64,000 nucleotides of DNA, taken from Halichoerus grypus (lineage: Eukaryota; Chordata; Mammalia; Carnivora; Phocidae). Shown here piece after piece: positions 1 through 10,860 of this stretch. A model generated the notes under the pieces. The model was not told the origin of the DNA. It did not search any database and saw only the letters and a program-made list of their open reading frames with translations. Where the stretch lies: positions 108,822,696 through 108,886,695 of the forward strand of contig NC_135720.1 of assembly GCF_964656455.1 (NCBI RefSeq). Reading direction: 5' to 3'. The stretch's first letter is position 1. The number at the start of each line of letters is the position of its first letter. The position numbers were made by a program, and so were the translations under genes.

Positions 1-454
1 GTGTGCACAGCCCCTGCATCTTACCACAGGCTCTTGGACTTCAGCATGCCTGGGTTTTAGCAGTGGTGCAGCCACTGGCTATGATTGGCTGGGACCTTTG
101 GGTGAGTCCACTGCCTCCCTAGGCTGTCCTTGCTTCATACGCAGAAGAAAGGACTAAGACTGAATTGCTTCTCAGCTCCTTCCAACTCTAGAATGGTATA
201 ACATTCTAATCCTCCAATTTTATAAGGTCGTGGAACCCCAGCTGAGACAAATACCCTGGGTGAGAAGAAGAAGAAAAGAGCCATGAACAAATAAGCTCAG
301 GGAACATGAAGGAGCAACAGCTCAGAACTGCCCCAGACCTGCCTGTCTTCTCCCAGTGGGGAGTAGGTCCAAGCCTCTGATGCAGAAATAACTGGGTCCT
401 AACTCCCAAACTCCTATACTCTGAGGTCAAAGGAAAAAGCTGTTAGTTTGAAAA

Positions 455-615
455 ATTGGAGGGTGGAGGGGAGACAAGGTAGATGGGCCAAGAAAGAGAA
501 AGGCTAAAATAGAAGGGGGGCAAGAGAGATACAGACAGAAAGATGTGTAAGAGACACACAGATATGGAGGAAGACCAAGGGAAGCAGAGGGGAAGAGACA
601 AGAACTAATGAAGCC
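455..615. repeat. GA-rich low-complexity tract
   Basis: The plus strand is almost entirely G and A (GGAGGGTGGAGGGGAGA followed by many AGAGA and AAGAAAGAG runs). This is ordinary purine-rich low-complexity DNA. On the DAAM2 sense strand it becomes a pyrimidine tract inside intron 3. Confidence 0.6.
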
Positions 616-994
616 CCAGCTGGAGCCTGGCACACCCCTTCCTAAGGAAGACCATAGTTGGGAGACTGACGACATCTCTTAATGAAGGAGAAGAGAGGGA
701 GGAGAGGGTGGGGAGAACGGGGACTGGTGTGTGACCTTGATATACCTGCTGCCCTGTGAGGCCGAGCCTGGGACAGGTGGGGGCCAAAGATCCAGAAGAG
801 GCCACCCCAGCCCCAAACAGTCCTTACAACACAAAGCTGCCCTTGGGTATGGCACAGGACAACATGCCCTCCAGGCAGGCACGGGAAGGGAGTATAGACT
901 TATCATCTTGGTATCTCCTGGACCCAGCCCCACTCTGGGAGCCCAGTGGGCACCTGCAACAAGGATCTTTGAAAACCAGAATCTCTTTCCCTGT

Positions 995-1092
995 CAGCTC
1001 CATGAGAGCAGGGAATTTTTGGTCCTGATTTATTCATGCCACTGACACCTAGAACGACACTGGTATATAATAAATATCTGTTGAATGAGCGA
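995..1092 (+). mobile_element. LINE-2 (L2) 3' end fragment
   Basis: The sequence reads like the L2 3' tail: CTCCATGAGAGCAGGGAA, then a CCTAGAACGACACTGG block, then AATAAATATCTGTTGAATGA. It is diverged and short, and its left boundary is uncertain. Confidence 0.6.
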
Positions 1093-1164
1093 GAAAGCAT
1101 AGAGGCAAGAGCTGTGCCAGGCTGGGGACCCTGAGGTGGCAGTGGAAGGGGTCAGACATGGCAC

Positions 1165-1254
1165 CTTCTTCTTGCTGCAGTAGATCTGCCATTTCTTCTC
1201 TGGAGGCAGTGCAAACACAGCCTCTCGGTTTTTGTCGGTGAGATCCAATTCATC
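1165..1254 (-). CDS. DAAM2: DAAM2 coding exon 3 (residues 57-86)
   Basis: This 90-nt exon encodes 30 residues starting [20 protein letters not shown] and ending [11 protein letters not shown]. The block is characteristic of the N-terminal GTPase-binding/FH3 region of DAAM formins. The upstream boundary is a clear acceptor: a T-rich tract ending TTGCAG directly before GAT. The downstream boundary is AAGAAG followed by GTGCCA, a rather weak donor. The exon starts and ends in phase 0 and joins the Val that closes exon 2. DAAM2 links Dishevelled and Rho signalling to actin nucleation in Wnt pathways; that role is known from the family. DAAM1 carries a similar block here, so the DAAM2 assignment rests mainly on exon 2. 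Confidence 0.95.
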
Positions 1255-1259
1255 CTGCA

Positions 1260-2330
1260 AAGGCAAGAAATATGTCTGAAACCCAAAGATGGTTGACATT
1301 AGAATATTCAGTGCTACAGGAAATCGCAATTTCCCCAAACCTATCCCTCAGCCTACTGTCTCCCTCCAGAGAGTATCAAAGTATGATAGGGCAATTCTTC
1401 TGCTAGAAATACAGCCCTACACCCCCACCCCCATTCCCTTACATTGACCCAAGCCTGGGCTGCTTCTATCCATGCTTCCCTTACTTCCTGTCCACTCCCA
1501 CTTGTCTCTACAAATCTGCTCTCCTCCTCCAGGCTCCCTGTTCCCTGCCCATCTCCTTCCTGCATTGCTTTGCTAGTTCCTAACTGTCTTGCCCAGGGTT
1601 TCTGCTCTTCTTTCCCTTGTCCTTCTTAAGCTTGTCAACGTCGTAAGTCAAGGCCTGACAAAGCACTCAGTCTACAGATCTAGTTTCTGCCCCATCCTGC
1701 AAGTCTCCCTGCCCTTTGAGTTTCTCCCCCAGAAATTCTCTGGCTCCCCTCAACCTTGGCCTGTTCTTAGCACAGGGTGAGAAAAGCTGGTGAGAACAAG
1801 CTGTACAACTCTCCTGGCAAGAAGAGTATGCCATGGAAAGGGAGGTTCTGATCTGCTTCCCATGGAGGTGTGCCTGTCAGAGGTAGCTCCTCCACCCACA
1901 CAAGGCTGGGGGCTCCACCACACTAATCCACACTTCCCAAGGAGTATAATTGGGTAGTTCTGATGTCATCAAATTTAGGGTTGTTCTAGGAGAGTCACTG
2001 AAGGTTTGGCTGCATTAGATGGCCTCTAAAACCTCTCTTATTGAAGACTTTCCTCCTGTGATTCATGAGCTATGCCAAAGCTCATCAAAGAAATAGATGG
2101 GCCACAAGAAATGTAGCCTGCTTTTCGACTCAATTATTGTGAGAGTTTTCTTTTTTTAAAAAAAAAGCAATACTCACATTAAGACAATAAAGTATACTAT
2201 TAATAATCTTTCTTTTCAAAAATGATAAACAGTGAAAGTAATATCCAAAAAAGTATAAGGGTCTGAAATGTCAGTATCTCTTTTCCTTATACTTTTAAGG
2301 GAGAACATTGAAGACTTTCCTTTACTTAGA
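1260..2330. other. Intron 2 stretch without recognisable feature
   Basis: Apparently unique intronic DNA. It includes a C/T-rich part (about 1420-1640) and an AT-rich part after 2100. No coding or repeat match was recognised by eye. Confidence 0.4.
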
Positions 2331-2331
2331 T

Positions 2332-2650
2332 TAGAACTGTCCAATAGAACTATAATGTGAATATAATGTGAGCCAAATGTATTTTTAAAAAATTTCTAGT
2401 CATAGTAAAAATTAAGAAGGAATTGGTGAAGTTAAATTTAATATTTCATTTAACCCAAAATATCTAAAATATAATCATTTCAACATGTAATCAATAGAAA
2501 AATTTGTGAGTTTGAAAAAAAAGAATATAAAGAATGTAAGTCATCAAAATATGGTGTATATTTCACCCTTATAGCTCCTCTCAGTTCAGACCAGCCACAT
2601 CTCAAATATGCAGCAGCCCCAAGTGACTATAGCTTTCATCTCGGACAGCA
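2332..2650 (+). mobile_element. Old hAT-type DNA transposon (MER3/MER33-like)
   Basis: It begins with CTGTCCAATAGAACTATAAT, a terminus typical of a group of non-autonomous hAT elements. It continues through an A/T-rich middle that includes TTTCAACATGTAATCAATAG, and reaches a GACCAGCCACATCTCAAAT block. The general pattern is familiar, but the exact family name is uncertain. Confidence 0.45.
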
Positions 2651-2879
2651 CATACAAAGATAATTTGAAGCAATACCCATCAGTTCATCTGCCTTTGGAA
2701 CTAAAGACTCCTACAGATCTAATGCTAAACAAAGGTTCTTCCCTAGAATCACTCTCTACATATCCCAGTAACATCCTCAATTAAGATTCCCAGAGCCCCA
2801 CTTGAAGTTTCTAGAGTATTTCCTTTCCATGGTCAGAGACAGAAATCAAAGAAATAATAGAGATATATGTACCTTACGC

Positions 2880-3524
2880 TTCCTAGGGCAAACTGCATCT
2901 CTTCTTCTTTTGCTTATACAGTTAGTTCTACCTGGACTACCCTCCCTGACCACCCACCCCATGGGCCCTGGTCTAATTTACCCAGGCTCAAGGTCAGCCT
3001 CTTCCAGCAAGGCTTTCATAGCCATTCCCAGGTAAGACCATCTTTCCCCTCCTGAACTCCAGAGCAGTTACATTCAAACTTGGATTCTGGTTACTTACGC
3101 ACTTGTCTTTTCTCACCAGTGGTCTCTGTCACTAAATCAATGGGTATTTCTTGGTGATTTGGCTCAGCCCAGGTAGCCTATGACTAACTGCAGACCATTC
3201 ACTCCTTATTGAATCTCCCTGGGTTTCTGCAACAACCACACTCTCTGGCAATCCCTCTTGCTTTGCTCTATGTTCATCTTAGGCTCCCTTGATGTCTTCT
3301 TGTCTTCTCTCCTCCCATCAAATGTTGAAGTCCCTCAGGGGTCCTGGTGTCTCCTTCCTGTATGCTTCCCTAGTAAAGACTTCTCAGCCATTCCGAAGGA
3401 CTGTTACTACCCCAAACTCTCTCAAACCTGTTCCTCTAGCCCACCAGTTTCCTGAGCTCCAGACCCTGGGACAAAACTGCCCCCTGTGCTTATCTATTTT
3501 GATGTCCCTCAGGTACCTCACACA
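2880..3524 (+). mobile_element. LINE-2 (L2) fragment, left part
   Basis: It shows diverged L2-like pieces, for example GAAGTCCCTCAGGGGTCCTG and CTCTCAAACCTGTTCC, in the same orientation and order as the L2 block to the right. The MIR at 3525-3662 appears to interrupt one L2 copy. Confidence 0.45.
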
Positions 3525-3662
3525 TTTATGTAGTATCACTATGCACCAGGCACTGTTCTAAGTGCTTAATGTTTACTCAATAAACTTACAACAACCCATT
3601 TTATAGATGTGGAGATTGATGCACAGAGAGAATATGCAAACTAAGTTCATCATCCCAGTTCT
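3525..3662 (+). mobile_element. MIR SINE
   Basis: The MIR core is readable: ATGCACCAGGCACTGTTCTA, AGTGCTTAATG, ACAACAACCCATTTTATAGA, then GTGGAGATTGATGCACAGAG. It sits between two L2 segments of the same orientation. Confidence 0.75.
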
Positions 3663-4432
3663 CTAAACCTGAGTTTCCTCTGGCATTTCCTGTCTTTTAC
3701 AGGGCCCCAACATCCACTCAGTTCCTCATATCAGAAACCTGGGTGTTCCCTAATTCCTATTCACTCTCCAAGCCCAACAAGTCCTATATTTCCTCCTAAA
3801 TAGCTTTTCAATCTGTCCTCTCCATCCTCACTAATGACATTTAATCCAAGCCACCATTCTCCCTAGCTTGGATTGCATTAAAACCCTCTTAATGTTCTAC
3901 CCATAATTCTTCTTCAATAGAGTACCCTGAATGGTCTTTTGAAGACCATCCTGCTTTGGTGACTTTCTATCACCCTTAAGATTGTGTATGAAATCCTGTT
4001 ACTCTCATCTTCCATGGTGAACCCCTAACGGCCCAGCTCTTTTCTGACTGGAGACTCTCACATATGCTGCTTCTCCTATTGGGGACAACCCTCTCTCATT
4101 GCTCTGCAACCCCATTCACTTCTCCAGCCATCACACTGCCTTTGGATCTCAGTGGAAATGTCACTCTTCAGGGGGACCATTGTGACCCTCAGTTGAAAAT
4201 TAAACTCCCTGCTAGACATTGCCGCAGGCCCATGAATGTCCCCTTTCCAAACACTAACTACACTTGTCATTACTGTTCAAGATCAGTCTTCTCTATTAGA
4301 TTTTACGTCCTTGGAGGCAGGGACTGTGCCTTTTGGTTCATCACTAAATCCCTGGGACCCGCATAGGGCCCAGCACACAGCAGGTTCTCAAGGAATATTT
4401 TTCATTTGTTTGCTCAAAACTGGCTCAATGTT
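3663..4432 (+). mobile_element. LINE-2 (L2) 3' region
   Basis: The order of motifs follows the L2 3' end: CAGAAACCTGGGTGTTCC, then CCAAGCCCAACAAGTCC. It finishes with CCTTGGAGGCAGGGACTGTG, CCCAGCACACAGCAGG and a tail ending in AATATTTTTCATTTG. Open frames over this interval are remnants or chance. Confidence 0.65.
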
Positions 4433-4494
4433 AGTTTGCTCAGTTTGTTTGCTGATGCTAGTCTCCTTGCAGACAAGACTTGTGTGACTCATCC

Positions 4495-4705
4495 TTTTTT
4501 TTTTTTAATATTTTATTTATTTATTTGACAGAGAGAGACAGCAAGAGAGGGAACACAAGCGGGGGGGGGGGGTGGAGGGAGTGGGAGAGGGAGAAGCAGA
4601 CTTCCCACTGAGCAGGGAGCCCCATGCGGTGCTCGATCCCAGGACCCTGGGATCATAACCTGAGCTGAAGGCAGACACTTAATGACTGAGCCACCCAGGT
4701 GCCCC
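4495..4705 (-). mobile_element. Can-SINE (tRNA-Lys-derived), reverse
   Basis: In reverse complement it starts GGGGCACCTGGGTGGCTCAG, the tRNA-derived head with pol III box. It continues through the GATCATGATCCCAGGGTCC-type middle (here diverged) and ends in an A-rich tail, seen on the plus strand as a T run. A short possible target duplication CTCATC flanks it (4489-4494 and 4706-4711). A 12-base G run lies inside. It is in the sense direction of DAAM2. Confidence 0.92.
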
Positions 4706-4884
4706 CTCATCTTTGCTTTTGTCAAAGTACTTTGTAAGGAGTCCTGCCCACTAAAGATGCTCAATAAATACTTGCGGAATAAAAGGGCCAAGGAAAGGAA
4801 CATTTTTCTTCCTGTCCTTCTTTCAAAACTCATGTGCTCTGTTCAAGAAAATGTCCATGCTGTGATAATATAAGAAATATATTT

Positions 4885-5720
4885 TTTTATCTTTGTTCCC
4901 AGTTCATAGCATAAAGTTCCCAAATTCCTTGGAATTTTATGAGTGATAAAATTGACAGGAGCATCTTTTGTTTCTGATGCAGGGCTCCTAAATCCCTTGG
5001 AATTTTCTGGGTGGCAGGAGCCTCTGTTCTTCTAGTGAAGCAACTCTGGTGGGACCCTGGATACCTTCACAGGGCTGGTCACCAGAAAGATTAAGCCTTG
5101 ATTAGAAGCCTAGAATTTTCAGCCCCACTTCTCAAACTCTGGAGAGAGAAGAAAGACTAAAGGTGAAGTTAAAAACCTATCATACCTACATGATGAAACC
5201 TCTATAAAAACCTCTAAGGGACAAGGTTCAGAGGGCCTTGGGGTTGGTGACCACATTCACATGTTGGGGAGATGGTGCACACAAACTCCACAGGACAGAA
5301 GTACCTGTGCTTGGGACAGGACCCTTACCCTTCTGGACCTTACCCAATGTACCCCTTCATCTGGCTGTTCATTTGTATTCTTTGTAATATCCTTTATAAT
5401 GAACTGCGAGTAGTAAGTGAAGTCTTTCCTTATATTCTGTGAGCCATTCTAGCAAATTATCCAACCTGAGGAGAGGATCATGGGAATTCCCGACTTGTAG
5501 CCAAATCTCTCTGAAGTGTGGGTAACACGGGACCTATGACTTCTGGCTGGTGTCTGGGTGGGGGGCCGTCTTGTGGATCTGAGCCCTTCTTCTGTAGGGT
5601 CTGTATTAACTCTGGGTAGTTAATGTCAGCATGGAGTTAAGTTGTAGGACACTAGCTGATGTCTGCAATGAACTAGGGAATTGTGTGGGGTGGAAAACCA
5701 ACACATTTGATGTCAGCAGT
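4885..5720 (+). mobile_element. Old ERV-L-like LTR with adjacent primer-binding site
   Basis: The segment has LTR architecture. A TATA-like box lies at about 5204 (CTATAAAAACCTCTAAGG). A conserved downstream block TTCTGTGAGCCATTCTAGCA and a CAGCTGATGTC-like end follow. Immediately after it comes TTTGATGTCAGCAGT (about 5706-5720), resembling a degenerate tRNA-Leu primer-binding site TGGTGTCAGnAGTG. I see no gag, pol or env frame to its right. The exact LTR subfamily and the left boundary are not certain. Confidence 0.45.
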
Positions 5721-5749
5721 ATTCTGAATTAAAAAAAACAAAACAAAAC

Positions 5750-6930
5750 AGATCCTAGTAGTACTAACACCAATCAGGTTCCAAATGTCATTGTATATTA
5801 GTAAACACTTTGTTCTCTCCCATCCATGCTCCATCCTGAGGAAAGGATGAGGGTTTCCTGAACCTGAGTTCAGAAACAACAATGAGTGTCCCTGAGCCTG
5901 ATGTGACAAGGAAGGTGGATAACTTTTTTGCATAACCTGCATGGTCTTATCTTATAGTGGTCCAGTTATTTGGAAAGCTAGATTGCCTTAATCATAACTC
6001 ATTATCCAATTCAAATATGAAATCCCATTTCAAATCACATAGCATTTTTTCTCTGCTGGCTTGACTGCTGGCCAACCACGAGAATAAATGACCAAGAGCT
6101 AGGGTAGATGAATTTGTGCTTATCACTCCATACAGGGTTCAGCCCTGAGTCCTGGGCATGGGTCCTACATCCTTGATCTGAGAGTCTCCTTTGCTTTGTC
6201 TCACCACCAGACCTCCAAGAAGAGGAATCATGCTTCTTTCCTGTTCTCTTTGTGGTCAGGGTATAATTTCACATACTCACTTTGTGAGTGGTTCTCACAA
6301 AGGTGTAGTGCTGCTCTAGTCTGAATGGGCACCACATAGTCAGGAAGAGCTGCTACCAGTGTAAAAGACAGAGCATCCACCTGCCATAAGCTAGACATGG
6401 GATATAATCACCAGCCCTGAACCAGGCCTGAGCCAGGTGCAATATGGACATCTCTACTTCCATATTTCTAGTCAATCATCCCCTGCTATGAGGACCTGGT
6501 ATCTGCCTACAGAACACCACTCTGTCCCTTGTTCCTGTATGAGGTGAAAGAATCCCAGGGAAGTTCCAGAGAGCAGAAGAGAGAAAGGTGTCAAGTGTTC
6601 TGGTATTCTTTGAAGCGCCTCACTGCCTTATTTCACAAAAGCCTGGACCTCTTTCTTTCATGATGGATTAACTGCTGTACCATGAGGTCTAGAATCCCTT
6701 GGAGATATGAGGTAGGTCCATTCTTCTGGGGACATATTTCATGGTATCCACACCAGTAAATGACTTTTTTCTCCCTCACATCTGCATTGTCCTGGTGGGC
6801 CCACCCTCGCCCCAAGCAGAGTTTCATAGGTAGAGATCCCAGCACATAGGTCCCCGCCCTCTGTCCTGCTCTGTCTGCTCCAGAATCCCTCTTCCTGTTG
6901 TCAACACTCTCCCTTCCTTGTCCCCTTACT
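5750..6930. other. Intron 2 stretch without recognisable feature
   Basis: Apparently unique DNA upstream (left) of exon 2. No repeat family and no second exon could be supported. The minus-strand open frame that overlaps exon 2 at 6633-7076 is out of frame with DAAM2. Confidence 0.4.
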
Positions 6931-6933
6931 GAC

Positions 6934-7101
6934 CACCAGCTCTGCGAAGCGGACATTGAGCTCCTCTTGGTTCGGGATAGGACTTGAAAACTCCATATAC
7001 TGCAGAGGGTGGTTGTCTCGGAGGTTGATCTCAGGGAGGCCGCTGCCCCCAAAGCAGCACAAGAAGCCCAGGCCATGGCGGCTCCTCTTGCGGGGGGCCA
7101 T
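6934..7101 (-). CDS. DAAM2: DAAM2 coding exon 2, start codon and residues 1-56
   Basis: The exon encodes 56 residues beginning [20 protein letters not shown] and ending NVRFAELV. This matches the DAAM2 N-terminus and is clearly different from DAAM1, whose start is MAPRKRGGRG. The ATG at 7101-7099 sits in a strong context, ACCATGG. A reading that begins two codons upstream uses GTG and is not the start. The donor after the last Val codon is GTG followed by GTCAGTAAG, acceptable although C is unusual at +3. Residues 1-56 precede and enter the GTPase-binding domain; the FH1, FH2 and DAD parts of the roughly 1070-residue protein lie outside the window. DAAM2 nucleates actin and acts with Dishevelled in Wnt signalling in the cytoplasm (family knowledge). 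Confidence 0.97.
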
Positions 7102-7160
7102 GGTCACTCCAGGCCAGGGGGGATAGTCAGCTGGCAGATGCCCTAGGTCCTCATCGTGAT
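7102..7160 (-). other. DAAM2: 5' untranslated part of DAAM2 exon 2
   Basis: A convincing splice acceptor precedes it on the minus strand: TGTCTGTTCTCCTGTCCAG, then ATCACGATGAGG. Exon 2 therefore carries 59 nt of leader before the ATG. The existence of at least one upstream non-coding exon follows from this acceptor; its position is not visible here. Confidence 0.75.
7143..7154 (-). promoter_or_regulatory. DAAM2: Minimal upstream ORF in DAAM2 leader
   Basis: On the minus strand the leader contains ATGAGGACCTAG, a Met-Arg-Thr-stop upstream ORF. It ends 41 nt before the main ATG. The upstream ATG has A at -3 (CACGATGA), a fair initiation context. It lies wholly within exon 2, so every transcript spliced at this acceptor would carry it. 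Any effect on translation is inference. Confidence 0.5.
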
Positions 7161-7189
7161 CTGGACAGGAGAACAGACAGCATAGAGTG

Positions 7190-8290
7190 GTCAGGCAATG
7201 GCAGCCAGGTAGGCAGGGACAGTGGTCACTGAGCTACCATAACTTCTTTGCCGAACTGTTAGGAGCCCTCAACCCAACAATCAGGCCCGCCCTCCCTTCT
7301 TTCACAGCTTCTTTCTGTTCCCTCCAGCTCCTTCCACCTGGAGGATTCCCTCCCCATCATGCCCTCCAGTGTTTCCTGCCACAGACATTTTCAGATTCTC
7401 CTTCCATGCCCCCAGAGAACAGAGGAAGGCGGTAGTCACAGAACGTGAATTGCACCTTCTCCATGATTGTACAGATGGGTATCCTATTCCCTGCACTCTA
7501 GCAGAGCCATTTTCAGCAGGGCCAACTCAGTCTCTAGATTCATTTTAAGGTGTACAGATGCCTGGTTTAAAGGTTTCATCCAGTGGGGAGGGAAGGGTTG
7601 AAGTAGGCTGGCAGGAGAGGTAGCAAGCTAATTTTATGGCATGACTCCTGGGGAGTAGAGGATAGAAGTCTTCAGAGACTCGCAGGGCTTTCTGTCCAGT
7701 CTGCTGTGCCAAGCATGTTTGAATGAATATGAAATATCAATAGGACATGGGCTCACCACCCATCTATCTAGAAGGAGAGGTAACCTGGGGGAGTCATCAG
7801 AGTGAATCCTGAGAGGAAATGGGGCTGATCATTGGAACAGTGTTCAGCCAATACTGAAGGAAATCTGGTCAGATTTGTTTTCCATACCAACCAAGAACAG
7901 AAGATACCACTTTGGCCAGAGACCAAAACTCAGGAACACCCAACAGTTGAGTGGTCATTGTAACAGAAAGGGTTAAGTTTTTAGCTTGCCACTGGGAGAG
8001 CCTCATTCAATGGTGCCCCGGCTTGGGAAGAAACACTGGCCAGCCCTAGTCGTTGATGCCACATAGCTTCTAGATAAAGCCTAACTACCTGCACATAGGC
8101 CTTCCAAAAGGGTTAAAACCACCCTTGACCACTACTGGTTCCTAAATGTGCTTTCAGATAACCTGGGTGGGTTCAGGAGAGCTTACCCACAATACTGCTG
8201 CCCAGCCATGTTCTCCTCATTCAGTATTTATATATCTTAATTTTTTTTTTAACATAAAAAGGATTCTGCCTTTTTCTCTATTATTATCAC
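7190..8290. other. Intron 1 stretch without recognisable feature
   Basis: The region just upstream of exon 2. A plus-strand open frame (7187-7435) and its minus-strand mirror have no recognisable protein content. No repeat was identified. Confidence 0.4.
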
Positions 8291-8294
8291 AGGT

Positions 8295-8870
8295 CTGGGG
8301 TCAGGATTTTTTTAATTATAAAATACACATAACACAAAATTTATCATTTTAACCATTTTTATGTGTATAGTTCATTACGTGCATTCACATTGCTGTGCAA
8401 CCATCCTTACCATCTATCTCCAAAATTTTTTCATCTTGCAAAATAGAAACTCTGTACTCATTAAACAATAATTTCTCATTTCCCTCTCCCCCAAGCCCCT
8501 GGTGACTACCACTTTACTTTCTGTCTCTATGATTTTGACTACTCTAAATAGCAGTATGAGTAGAATCATAGGAGTAGAATCATACAGCATTTGTCCTTTT
8601 GTCACTGGCTTATTTCACTTAAAATAATGTCTTTAAGGTTAATACATGTTATAGCATGTGTCAGAATTTCCTTTCTTTTTAAGGCTGAATAATAGTCTTC
8701 TGTATTTATATACATTTTGTTTATCCATTCACCTATAAATGGACACTTGGGTTACTTCCTCCTTTTGGTTATTATGAATAATGCTACTATGAGCATGGGT
8801 GTACAAATATCTCTTTATGTTTCTTCTTTCAATGCTTTGGTATGCATAGCCACAAGGGGTCAAGATACTT
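8295..8870 (-). mobile_element. Old L1M-type LINE-1 3' end, reverse
   Basis: The plus strand begins with the L1M 3'-UTR complement (AATTATAAAATACACATAAC, ATCATTTTAACCATTTT). It then runs backward through CCCCTGGTGACTACCACTTT and the end of ORF2 (ATGAATAATGCTACTATGAG). It is diverged from the young L1 copies in the window. Confidence 0.85.
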
Positions 8871-9509
8871 TTGAGTCTTGACTCTAAGCTATTTCTCCTA
8901 GATTTGGTCATTAAGAGAAATGTTCAGAATATACCCATGGTCTTTACCCATACCATTGCTAAATGTGTTGACCACAACAAAGGTATAGACAGACCCAGAT
9001 GACATAGCTACCTCATCTGGGAATGCCAAAGAACTAGTAATCAACACTCTCAGGGAACAGTCCTTCAACCATCTTGGAATCCATGAACCCATGCTCTTAT
9101 CTAGCCCTCTTTTCTATAAAGACACTATAGGAGATTTTTCCTGAAGCCTTGTGGAATTTGGGGGGAGATATACCAAATCTAAGGCATACCTCAGAATGGA
9201 GCTCTAGAACCTTATCAGAAAAAGATAAATGTGTCATAACTTGCTCCTAGTGAACCCTAGGTAACTTCTGGAGAACAACGCTTTATTTCCTAAACCCTAA
9301 CAATCTAGCTAGTAACAGTCTAATCTGATCAGGCCTCTCCTATAAGTCATGATTCATTTTAATTGTCATTCTAGAGCTTTTTTACTGGCTCCATTTTATC
9401 TTTCTTTATAAACTTTGTGACAGGCTTTTTAATAGACCCAGGAGAGCCTCAGTTAATACACTGAAGTGGTCTTGTATTATTGGTTATCTTTTTTGTGTTT
9501 ATATATTGG

Positions 9510-9645
9510 CTCTCCACAGGTATAGTGAAGACTTCCTGAGGACAGGGGCCATGCTTCCTGCTTCTTTGATACCCCTCCCATTTCTATGGCTAATAAAATG
9601 CCCTGCACTTAGTGGTGCTCAATAAGTATTTCTTGGTCAATTGGG
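9510..9645 (+). mobile_element. LINE-2 3' end fragment
   Basis: It reads CTTCCTGAGGACAGGGGCCA, then AAAATGCCCTGCACTTAGTG and GTGCTCAATAAGTATTTC, the usual L2 tail order. It is diverged. Confidence 0.6.
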
Positions 9646-9649
9646 AAAT

Positions 9650-10730
9650 GGCCTGTGCTCATGGAAAAGACAGGCCCTTGTCAATCAGTCAAGAAATATT
9701 AATTGAAATCTCTGACTCCTAGCAGTTGATAAGCAATCAGGAACCTTTATAGGGAATAAGGCAACAGCCCTGAGTCTGGGGATAGGGGAAGAAGCCAGTG
9801 GGCTAACTCAGCAATCCTGGTACATGGTGTCAAAGACCTAAAATAGGCTGGGAGCTGAGGAAAATGAAAGAGGAAAGGAGGCTTTTGGGGTTTTCCATGG
9901 GACTTGATAGCCAGTAGCCAAGAGTGGGTGAGACAAAGCCCTGGTCTCTGACTATCAGGCTTAGTAAAGCACCAATTCTGCAGGCAGATTGGGGTCAACC
10001 ACCCTGGGGGTCACCTCCCTATTGTCAAGTTTGGGATAATGCTGCAGAGTACAGACCAAGTCCCCTTTGTTTCTTCAGCCTCCAATATGCAGCTGCAGCT
10101 GGTGGAGAGGCTGTTTTTTCAGGGCACAAAGCATGAGGACTCTCCCAGAGGCCACAGTGAGGCTGAGTTGACAGTATGATGGTGTTCGGGGGAGGGACGA
10201 GCTGATGTCTGGGAGGACCTGTGAACTTGCTTCCTGCCTTCACCTCCTCAACTTTTTGCTCCCTAGTCTCCATCCTTGTCTGTCTTTGCTCTTCAGCTCT
10301 TGAGCCAGACTTTCCTAGGAACAATCAGGAGTTGGGGGCAGGATGGGCATACAGTTGGTATACCCTGTTACAGTCTCACACCAGCTGTTTACAGCCATGA
10401 TTGCTCTGATTGCTCGGTGCCATGCCATACTTGTCATTATATATGTTTTAACATCTTCTCTGAGTACAGGAAGTGAGGTGGTGTGGCCTCAGGAGGATGG
10501 GAGATGGAGATACTGACCTTCCAAACAGGAAGTACCGTCCCCACAGAGAAGAGCCTGAGCACCAGGGGTAGTGCTGCATATTTGCCCTTTTAAGGGGTTG
10601 CCTGTTTGACAGCTCCCCGCTATGCTGATGTTCCTGAGGGTGCCCTACTCCCAATGACTCTTTCTTAAGTCTATTAGGGCCCCACTTGAACATCGAAGAC
10701 TAAAACCACAGGCTCTCAGCTGGAATCCAT
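9650..10730. other. Intron 1 stretch without recognisable feature
   Basis: No repeat family or exon was recognised. Several short open frames on both strands lack domains. Confidence 0.35.
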
Positions 10731-10734
10731 GTAG

Positions 10735-10860
10735 CTTTACAGCATAGATCAGAAAATTGAGGTCAAAAGAGGAAAGGTCTTTTCTGAGGTCACACAGCTA
10801 GGGACAGAGCTGGGATTGAAACCCAAGACGCCAGTGTTCAAGCTAAGGTCTAGAGCTCGT
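10735..10860 (+). mobile_element. MIR fragment
   Basis: It carries the second half of the MIR consensus: AAAATTGAGGTCAAAAGAGG, then GAGGTCACACAGCTAGGGAC and GAGCTGGGATTGAAACCCAA. Confidence 0.7.

Larger units (their letters stand above)
1..1164 (-). other. DAAM2: DAAM2 intron 3 (partial, runs off left edge)
   Basis: This is sequence downstream of the exon 3 splice donor on the minus strand, so it is read as the start of intron 3. I see no further DAAM2 exon in it; the next coding block known from the family must lie left of the window. It holds a purine-rich tract and an L2 tail, listed separately. Open frames here, such as the one at 731-1045 on the plus strand, have no recognisable domain. 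Confidence 0.8.
1255..6933 (-). other. DAAM2: DAAM2 intron 2
   Basis: This 5.7-kb interval lies between the exon 2 donor (GTCAGTAAGG on the minus strand) and the exon 3 acceptor (TTGCAG). It is filled largely by old repeats: a hAT-type element, L2 with an MIR inside, one reverse Can-SINE and an LTR-like element. I see no additional exon. Segments 1260-2330 and 5750-6930 contain nothing I can name. Confidence 0.9.

Noticed and set aside
1030..1338. 102-codon frame taken as one gene
   Set aside because: Only 1165-1254 is exon; the flanks are intron read-through on both sides of clear splice signals.
6633..7076. 147-codon minus-strand frame over exon 2
   Set aside because: It is a different frame from DAAM2 in the same exon and runs through the splice donor into the intron.
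8898..9092. Possible processed pseudogene near 8.9-9.2 kb
   Set aside because: The text looks faintly gene-like but I could not match it to any protein, and there is no A tail or duplication.
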